From Holothuria scabra (lineage: Eukaryota; Echinodermata; Holothuroidea; Aspidochirotida; Holothuriidae), in NCBI GenBank assembly GCA_037179385.1, contig CM074188.1, forward strand, positions 19,051,318 through 19,115,317: 64,000 bases of DNA, read 5' to 3'. Position numbers and translations under genes: made by a program. The notes beneath the pieces were generated by a model, which did not search any database, had not been told where the DNA came from, and was given only the letters and a program-made list of their open reading frames with translations. Within the stretch, counting starts at the first letter, position 1; every line of letters starts with the position of its first letter. Positions 1-9,300 of this stretch are shown here, in pieces.

Positions 1-1440
1 TAAATTTCATCAAGTCAATGGTAAATTGCAAACTCCATGGGGCGGGGCAAAAAAGTTTCTCCACAAGTCTGCCCCAAAGTTATACCTCACCCCGTTACGA
101 TCGTTAAGCTATGGCTGTGTTGAAAGGAAGAAAGTTTCTTAACTGCGTGTGGATCTAACATTCGAAACATACATGAGTAGTCTTGCTCACCGGAAAAAAT
201 CTGGCCAGCTATCGAAAATTATAATCGTAATTTTCTAGTTACGTGGGAAGTTATGTTAATGTTTCACAATACCCGTACTTTTGCCTACGATCTCATTGTG
301 AATGTAAGCCTATGATGTCCCATGTGTGATGAACTCTATGTTGTATACGAGCTGAAGAAATATGTGCAGGGGCCACACTCTGGCGAAATTCTTTTCGGAT
401 GGGGAGTTGCTTTCGCAATTCATATTTAATTGGTAGGAATTTTGATTTGGTTAGGCCTCCTGAAATCTGTGTTTTACTCTAAATAAAATCATGATCGTTT
501 TAAAGTGTTGTCGTGTGTACAGAGTATTCACTGCATGAAGTACAGCGGTACAAGGATTCACAAATATATTGCAACGTTATATATGTAGGTGCGGGCTAAG
601 ATAGTCAGGACTGCATCAGGCGCTAGTACACCAGGCATGAAATGAAACGGTTTCAAAATGCATTTTGATAGAGATAATTTTGATTGCACAAGTCTTTTTG
701 AACCAATAGTATTTTTAACAAATAGAACTATGAGAAGTTGCAACTTATAACCCAAGGTGTTAATATGCTGGGCAAATTCATTATTTAGAAATTACATTCG
801 TAAACGTCTCTACAAGTTCGAGTGCTCTTTGCGGACTTTCGGGTGAGAAATCACACAACCAAGCTCCATCCCAATTTTCCTTCGACACTTTGTTTTTCAA
901 TACTCAGATTCTTATGGCAGTGAGTGCTGCACTCACACAAACTTGTAAATACTGCAACTGACATCAACAGTAAGCCTAATCTTCTACTGAATTGCTATTG
1001 ACCAGTTCAGGTCTTTGTTGTGAACCAGTCATCTGATAGAGATAATCCCTATTCAGAGTCAAGTGTCAGTCAGTCTGGTTGTTAAGGAAGGTAATTGTTA
1101 GAGTCTGTGAGGTCACTGCCAGGCCTTCTCATTAACCTGGCATGACGTCAGAGCCATGGTCACTCAAGTGTGAGACAGGAAAGAAGGTGAACAATAGGCT
1201 AGGAAGCAAACGGGGTTTGAACGCCGTTGTGATTTCCCAATGACCCCTTATCCTTACTTATGAAGTGCAGTTTTAGCGAATAATTTCCTATAACTCCGAA
1301 AATTACATCATTATGCTTCAAACCACTTGCTGTCCACTGCAAGTGAGTTAACCGCAAAAATGTGACATCTGGAGATATAATCCCTAAAGCAGGCGAAGGC
1401 AATTTTGTCGTTCCTTCAAGGGGAAGAAATCTCTAATGGC

Positions 1441-1642
1441 TAGCTGAGAAGCAGCTGACAACTGTTTCAACAAAACACTGTCGATTTTTAGCCGCAGTAA
1501 AGGTAACTCACCAATTGTGGCATTATGCAAAAGCACTCAATAATACATTGTATTCACATGAGGTGATAATTGGTCAGCCACACCCACTTCCAGGCAAAAA
1601 AGTCAATACCCATCATGTCTGTCAACAACTGCTTTTCAGCTA
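1441..1642. mobile_element. foldback miniature element
   Basis: The ends are inverted copies, TAGCTGAGAAGCAGCTGACA and the complement of TAGCTGAAAAGCAGTTGTTG. Similarity continues inward for roughly 100 bp on each arm (CACCAATTG and GCAAAAGCACTCAATAATAC pair with the other arm). It is flanked by TA. It carries no coding capacity. A single arm of the same family occurs near 9905-10040. Confidence 0.65.
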
Positions 1643-2098
1643 AATATGCCCACTTCACTACAGTTTTTGTTTGACTAGGACGGGGCTATTTAGAGGGTCA
1701 AGCCCATGGCACTTTTGTGACATATCAGGCTGTAGCTGTATCATTAGTGAATCAAGGTGGGACAGACAAGAAACCAGGAGAACGATGATTCCATATCTTG
1801 GTACTTGATGAGAACGAGCTTCTTTTTATGTACACTGCTAATATTTCCTTTCACTAAGAAGTTTCCCTACTGATGAAAGTCTTTGAGCTGACGTCATGTT
1901 GAATGGAGTGATCAGGAATTAAAAATGAAAGCCTTATCATTCACCTACTCAATGATAGTTTGCCATCAAAGGTGGCATAACAATGTTTACTCATCAGAAC
2001 TGTGATGACATTATTTTGATTTAAGTGCAAAACTTCTATAACAAATAGGAGATTTAAGTCTTTGGACTTTCTATTCTAATTCCAAACTGAATGTTTAA

Positions 2099-2347
2099 GT
2101 GCAAGAGCTGTCACCCCAACTTTGAGTGGTAGACTGTCCTGTTTCATGATTGGCTGTTGAGAGTCATGTGACAAAAAAAATTCCTCTTCAAATGTGAAAA
2201 TTACTTGAAGTAACTGCTTGTTTTACATTGAAAATGCAAAATTGAAGTTATAAACTACGATGAAAGATACTTTTAAGAGAAATAAGAGAAAAATTGTGAG
2301 ATTAAAAGTGTTGCTTCAAAATAAGTTTGGGGACACTACTCTTGACC
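2099..2347 (+). mobile_element. TTAA-flanked miniature element, family B, copy 1
   Basis: About 249 bp between TTAA tetranucleotides, with degenerate ends containing AGAGCTGTCACCCC and, inverted, GAGTAGTGTCCCC. The interior shares ATGATTGGCTGTTGAGAGTC and ATGTGACAA with four other copies in the window. TTAA target duplication is typical of piggyBac-type transposition. There is no coding capacity. Confidence 0.7.
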
Positions 2348-2811
2348 TTAAAAAGTTTGATTTCAAAGTCCTCTTGCAGGATGTGAAGATCTGCAAGAAT
2401 CTTTCAAAGACAAATATGCCTCCCCAGGAACTTGCTGTTGCTTTGCAGCCTATTTAAATCAGGCAGCTTTGAGGGACTTGATATGAACATTCCCTTAAAT
2501 TTCTTCCACAAATTCACACCAGGGCTATAGCTGAAAGGATCAGTGATTGACTGGATTTTCATGACCCTTGCTCATGCTGAAATAAAGCCCTTTTGACTAC
2601 TACAAATTCCCGCAATTATGATAAACCAGCTGCAAATTTACTGTCAAATCTATTACAGCAGCACTTCTCAATTTCCCCAAGAAAATTACTTTTAACATAG
2701 TGTTACTGCTTTAACAATAAACTGAGAAAAAAGACACATCAAGTGCCATTGGAAAGGTTTGCATGTAACTTCCCACCAATTGTCGTGGTGCTATGCTTAG
2801 ATAGTCTTTAA

Positions 2812-3062
2812 AGGGTAGTAGTAGTCTCCCCAATTTGAAGTTATGCAGTACCATTGTCCTGTTTCAGGATTGTCTTTTAAGAGTTATGTGATAGTATTCT
2901 TTCTTCTCAAATATGAAATTAACTGGGAGTCACGGCTTGGTTTTTGTTGAACATGAAATATCGAAGTCCTAAAATATTATGAAAAATACTTTGAAGAGAA
3001 ATGAAAATTGTGAGATTTAGCTGTTGCTTCAAAAATAAGTTTGGAATGACTGCTGTCTCCCT
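2812..3062 (+). mobile_element. TTAA-flanked miniature element, family B, copy 2
   Basis: 251 bp with TTAA on both sides. It begins AGGGTAGTAGTAGTCTCCCC and ends GACTGCTGTCTCCCT. Its interior resembles copy 1 throughout, including AAATACTTTGAAGAGAAATG. Confidence 0.75.
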
Positions 3063-3285
3063 TTAATGTTCTCTTCATCCCACTCTCAGCTCTTTCTAGC
3101 TACAAGCTTGAAAAATGCTATTTATTTGCTGGTGTTTGTAGGGTATGGTTGTGTCAATGCTTTATCCTGTACAAATGCTCCTTAACTCTGAATTTGCCCA
3201 AGTTGAATCTTTGCAAATTATTACTTGACATCAGCGACATTCTTCACCATATATTTTAACAAAGATCTTTCTGTTTGTTTCTTAG

Positions 3286-3370
3286 AGGGGAAAAGTTTGC
3301 CTTTGGCCATCATTTCTTAAGACCTCATGAGACGCATCACACCCCTTCCCGAAAATTCTTTAAAAATGAG
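3286..3370 (+). CDS. ASH1L: ASH1L-like exon: middle of BAH domain
   Basis: A pyrimidine-rich tract and TTAG acceptor precede the exon, and the donor is GAG|GTGAGG. From the first full codon it reads [18 protein letters not shown], then [10 protein letters not shown]. This is the strongly conserved RPHETHH block of the ASH1L and polybromo BAH domains. It enters with two bases owed by an upstream exon outside the window (an alternative AG two bases later would change this) and exits in phase 0. Confidence 0.92.
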
Positions 3371-6300
3371 GTGAGGCAAGATGTTTCTTTTACATTTAAT
3401 GATTTCGTCCTTTTTTGTTGGGGGGGGGGGGGGGGTTTAAGCATGGGTTGAAAGAGATGGAAAGCTGGCATACTCCTTCCTGGGAAATTTTGGCAACTGG
3501 AGGGAAATTTTGAAAATTGAAGGAAATTTTCCTTTTTTGTACTTGGAAATAAGGGAAATCAACATTTTTTCAGCTCTGGAGTGGTTTCATAGGAATGTAT
3601 GTGTTTTGATTCCCTTGTGTAAGATTTCTTTATTTAGCTGCCAGTGATGCATTATTGGCACTGAGTTCAGAAGAATGTGAGGTGGGGAAGAAATAATTCA
3701 CATCTAAATTATATTCAGGATTTGGCACTTTATAAAGGCAAAATTTTATAGCATAGCTTGCCAACAGGTATGGAATATTCCTGCTCCTGATTTTGAAAAT
3801 TTTGTGGTATTATTGAGTTATGTGGGGGAGTTGCATGGTCTTGCTTTGTAATGTTCAGTCTCTTACTCTTTGCATAGTCTCCACTGTCTATAAGGAATGT
3901 CAAACTGGAAAATGGTGAAATAATAACTTGTGGAATATGTAAAAATTCCTGGAACAAGTATGAATATTACATAAAACTCTCAAGCTCTGGTATTTGAGGT
4001 CATCTTCTCTTTCTTGATTCTGACAGATATTCCGAGTGCCTTTCTATGAAATTATTAAACTGGACCAGGTTGTAGGAACTGGCTGTGTTATGGATTTGTA
4101 CACATACTGCAAGGGTGAGTGTAAAGGAAACATTTCTTTGGTGACATTTGGGAATGTACTTCTTTGAAGAGAGGACAAAATTGCCTGCATGGGATATTTT
4201 GAATTTTTCTACCAAAATCTTGTCAACTATCCCAACCAATTTTACTTTAGGGTCCTCTTTCTATTGGCAAAATTAGCCTCCTCACCACAGTGAGGCATTG
4301 TTCTTCATTGGTTGAATTTCTGTTTGGTGCTCAGTAGTTGAAGTTTGATATGGATGTCTGGCTGTGTTGTCCCTCTAGATTAAACAAGAAGAATGGAAGC
4401 TGATATGTAAAACCTTATCTAACTTAATCCTACTTGCCTTGGCAGGTGGTGGTGGAAGGAGGGTGGGTGTCTCTGTTTGGAAAATGTCAGCTAAATTCAG
4501 CGATGAATGTAGTTATAGCTTTTTTTGAAGAAGAAGAATAGGAATATTTTTTATGACTCAATGTTTACACTGAGAATTGCTGTTTGATTGGTTCAAAGGT
4601 TCAAATTGACAGCCTCTGCCTGTGTGGTTCAATTTTTGATTCCTTGCCGAAGGCAGGCAAGGAATCTATGCGATGGTGATGTCGTGTGTGTGTGTGTGTG
4701 TATGTGACGCTTTTGCTTGTGAACACGATATCTCAAGAAGGGTAAGTGTGACTAACCTCATATTTAGTGTGTGGGTTGGTCATATTGAGTAGATGATCCC
4801 TATTGTTTTTGGTGGAGATCAAAGGTCATTTGGGGTCACTAGAGGTCAAAAGGTCAAAACCTTATAAACACGATATCCTGAGAACAGTACATGTGGCTAT
4901 CCCCATATTTAGTGTGTGGGTTGGTCAAATTAAGTAGATGATCCCTATTGATTTTCGTGGAGGTCAAAGGTCATTTGGGGTCACGAGAGGTCAATAGGGA
5001 AATTTCTTAGAAATTGCTTGTAAACACGGTGTCTCAAGAAGAGTAAGTGTGGCTAATCTCATATTTGGTGTGTTCATTGGCCATATTGAGTAGATGATCC
5101 CGATTGTTTTTGGTGGAGATCAAAGGTCATTTGGGGTCACGAGAGGTCAATAGGTCAAAACTTCGTGAACATGATATCTCAAGAACGGTACATCTGACTA
5201 TGCTCATACTTGGTGATATGTTGGCCATATTGAGTAGATGATCCCTATCGTTTTTGGTGGAGGTCAAAGGTCATTTGGGGTCACGAGAGGTCAAAAGATC
5301 AAAACCTCTTAAACAGGATATCTCAAGAACGGTACATGTGACTGTGCTCATATTTGGTGTGTGGGTTGGTCACATTGATTAGATAATCCCTTTTGATTTT
5401 CGTGGAGGTCAAAGGTCATTTGGGGTCACGAGAGGTCAATAGATAAATTCCTTAGAAATTGCTTGTAAACACGATATCTGAAGAACGGTACATGTGACTG
5501 TGCTCATACTCAGCGAGTGTGTTGGCCATATTGAGTAGATGATCCCTCTCGATTTTGGTGGAGGTCAAAGGTCATTTGGGGTCACAAGAGGTCAAAAGGT
5601 CAAAACTTCATAAACAGGATATCTGAAGAATGGTACATGTGACTGTGCTCATATTTGGCAAGTGTGTTGGCCATATTGAGTAGATGATCCCTATTGTTTT
5701 TGGTGGAGGTCAAAGGTCATTTTGGGTCATGAGATGTCAAAAGGTCAAAACTTCGTAAACACGATATCTCAAGAACGGTACTTGTGACTGTGCTCATATT
5801 TAGTGTGTGGATTGGTCATATTGAGTAGATGATCCCTATTGATTTTCCCAAAGGTCAAAGTTCATTTGGAGTCAGCATGTTCAAAGCCTGACAAGCTTTC
5901 CTGCACAGCCTTTCAAGAAAGGTCACTTGTAGGGTCCTGTAACTTGTCATGTAGATGGCACATAGTGAATACATGGTCCCAGAAGTTTTTGGTGGAGGTC
6001 AAATGTCATTTGGTTTCACAACAGGCAAGGGGGATCTCAATGTAGGAAGATTGGATGCCTTTTATGTGTACTTTGTGGGCACATTATTGAGCCCTGTTAA
6101 TTGAAAACATTGCAAAGCAATGTCAATGTGAAAAAAGTGCTTACATTTCAGAGGCAAGGAATCACTAAGCCTTTTGGCTTTCTGGTTTGTAAAGGTACTT
6201 GAACTCCTTAGCAAATTTTGTCCGGTTGCAGTTCCTTAACAAAATGGCTACCAGAGAACACTGAGGGGATATAAGACTGTGGTCAGCAGTGGATATGTTT

Positions 6301-9300
6301 GGGCGTTGCATTTACAAGGCTAGAGAGTTACCATGGCAGGTCCCTATTAAGACTGTATTGCACAATTGAGAAATTTTAATGCTCTATGGAGGCAGACCAC
6401 ACTGTACTAAACAGCAATTGCATTCTAGTTGAAGCTGCTGATCATGATTGAAATTTGAATATCATCTAGTGTATATATGTAGTGCTGCATTGACTTGTAC
6501 ATTGTATAATACTCCTCTCAGTACTGCGTAAAATTATCAAAATCTTTGAATTCCAACTGTGTCACAGCACTTGGGGAGACTTCACAGCAGCAGTGCAAAA
6601 AAGCACCTAAAAATAGCAGTTTTTTCTCTCTGTCCCTGGAATTTTCCCTCATGTCGGGCCCCAAATCCCCCACGCCCCAATGACACCAACCTCCCGACCA
6701 TCGTGACACAAACCTGGCTACGCACCTGCTTCACAGCCATACAAATTTACGATGTAACATGTCCAGGACTTTGTGCTTAACAGGGCCTTTCTTTTTCCTT
6801 CTGCATTTAAAGTAATTTGAAATGAACTAAAAAAAGTAGACTAATTTTGAGAGGAAAGGAAGTTTGTTAAATCATGTTCTCTACCTCCTGCAAATATATG
6901 AGTATTCACATATCACAGAGAAAGGCAGCTGCTGCATGGTGAGGAACAAATATATAAATATGGGTCAAGTCAATAGTATTCACATGTCACGGAGGTAGGC
7001 ATTTTGAATCGGGATTTAAATTGTAAAAAGAAGAGTTATGAATGTAATTCTTGGTTTGATAGGAAGTCAGTGCCAGCTTTGCAATGTGTGTGTATCATGT
7101 GTCACTATTATAAACTAAAATACCTTTATCACCCCACCAACTTAATTCCAACGTGAATGTTTAGGAATGCTGCCCTCATTCTGTTCACTTACTTTCTTTT
7201 TTTGAAAATACTTTGCATATATTTCTGTGCATTGTTTATTCTGTTGTTATTTTTAGGGAGACCCAAAGGAGTTGAAGAAAAGGATGTACACATCTGTGAA
7301 TATCGTCTGGATAAGACGGCTCATCTTTTTTATACCATCGGTAAAAACAAAAGCACTATTTGTACAAAGTCATATGCATTCGAAAAGTTTGAAAAAAAGC
7401 TGGTCCCAAAGAGAGACTACACAGTAAGTAGAAACTTAAACAGTTTTTGTCTGTTTTGTAAAATACGTAGAATTTACATTTAAGGGTGGAGTTGGTTTTG
7501 TGCAGTCATGGCAATCCTGAAAAATCATGAAAGGTTGGAAAATTTCAAGGCCTTCAAAATTTTTGAAAAAAAGTCCCAAAAAAGTCATGAAAATTTTCAC
7601 AAAATGACTTTGTTCCATTATATCAAAATTTATTCTAAGTCATAATATCAAAATTTATTATTATCAACTCAAATTTTGATGGAAGATGTCAAGTGGAAGG
7701 TTGTGGCAACTTTTTATTTGGTCCTTGCAAACCATGGAAATATCATAAAAACTTTTCCAGAAAGTGCAGCGTCCCTGTTACTTTCGTAACATTTACATTC
7801 AGGAGATTAAGTCCCTAGGATTGTGTGTAAGAATTGGCTGAGGATGGTTCTTGGGAAAGGACTTTTATATCTGAAGAAGTCTCAACTGAGATCGTAGAAG
7901 TGATTGGTCAATGAAGTGGTTACTGTACAGCAATTGAATCATGAATTGTCCTCATGAGTCAAGGCTATATCCTTGTTATGGCTGTCACTGCAGGATCCCC
8001 ATACCAGTACTTCTGTCATTAGAATTCCTTAATGGCCTCCTAAAAGTGTAACTTACAATAATTTTTCATTCAGTGCTTGTAATTAACATCTGTATACTCC
8101 CACGGTCATGAAAATTTTTCTGAGTAGGAGGCTGCAAGTACTTAATAGAAGGCTACATCTGGAAATCTGGCCGTGTGCAACAGAGTAGACTGTGTGTGAT
8201 CTGGAGCAAAGTAGGAGGCAAATTGCCTAAATAAAAGATTATTTGCCGCTGTTTACCGGATACTTTTGACTACCCTGGTACTCCATGCCTTGATTTAATG
8301 TATGATTTCCATGCTTTTGTTGCAGCCCCATGTTGTTCCTGAACATTTCAAACGAGGAGCAGGTGGGAGGTAAGTATTTTATTCTTTAATGGTCAAACCT
8401 TAGTGAGTTAGATAGGGTTTAGTGCATCTATTTATAGCCTTCTGGTTTAATCTAGCAGCGTGTGCAGAGATGCCAACTCTCCGTGATTCTCAGGGAGGCT
8501 CCCTGAAAATTTAAGGATTTTTGTCCATTCCAACTAGCAAATATGACAATCTCCCTGATTCAAGCAAGTTTTTCCCCATTGAGTTGCATGTAAAAAAATC
8601 TTCCTGATTCCTGTGCGAAACCTCCCCGATTTCTGGATGTAAATGTTGGCATCTCTGCGTATGACATTCATTCAGATGTGGGCCTGAGATTGCTTTGCCT
8701 GTTTCATTGCTTGTGTGGAGCATCCTTCAAAACAGCATTAGGTTCCATATTTTAAAGTCTTTGGTATGACACATTCTGAGAATTGATCTGCAAACCTCTC
8801 ATGTGAATAGTGGATGTTCTACTACTTCATTCATACCTATGATAATGCTTTGTACCACCAACCTGTTATCCATGTTAATATTATATTTTCTATGAAATGT
8901 GGAGCTATTATGGTAGTTAAAACCTTTCAAATTGCCAAATTGGAATAACTCATCTAAAAACCCTTTGAATGATTTCATATGCAAAACTGCTTGAATTTTA
9001 AGTATTGAATTTGTGAAGACATTGCAAGTTTTTTACAATTTTTATCTGGAGAGATCTAGAAGCTGTCTTTAAAATATGCTTTAAGTAAGGTTTGCTGTAA
9101 CATACTTTGTTTGTGATGATAAAACTATCTCAAATCTTAATGAACGGTGAGAATTATCAGGTAATCTGTTTCTTATTGATTTTTTGTTTTCCTTCAGGCC
9201 ATCATGGAAATGCAATAAAGATAAGCAAGGAACAAATGGGTAAGTCGAAACATTCAGAAGAGGAAACGTTGCAAGTGGGAACCTCAGGGTAAATTGTGGG

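Larger units (their letters stand above)
1..3285. other. ASH1L-like intron or upstream sequence with repeats
   Basis: No coding exon could be supported here on either strand. The preceding BAH exon (expected to encode a FRIEKLW-like stretch) was looked for and not found. The interval holds one foldback element and two TTAA-flanked miniature elements, listed separately. The small + strand ORF at 2260-2457 starts inside one of those elements. Confidence 0.6.

Noticed and set aside
2260..2457. 65-codon + strand frame rich in Lys
   Set aside because: It starts inside a TTAA-flanked element, and the equivalent frame is broken in other copies of the family.
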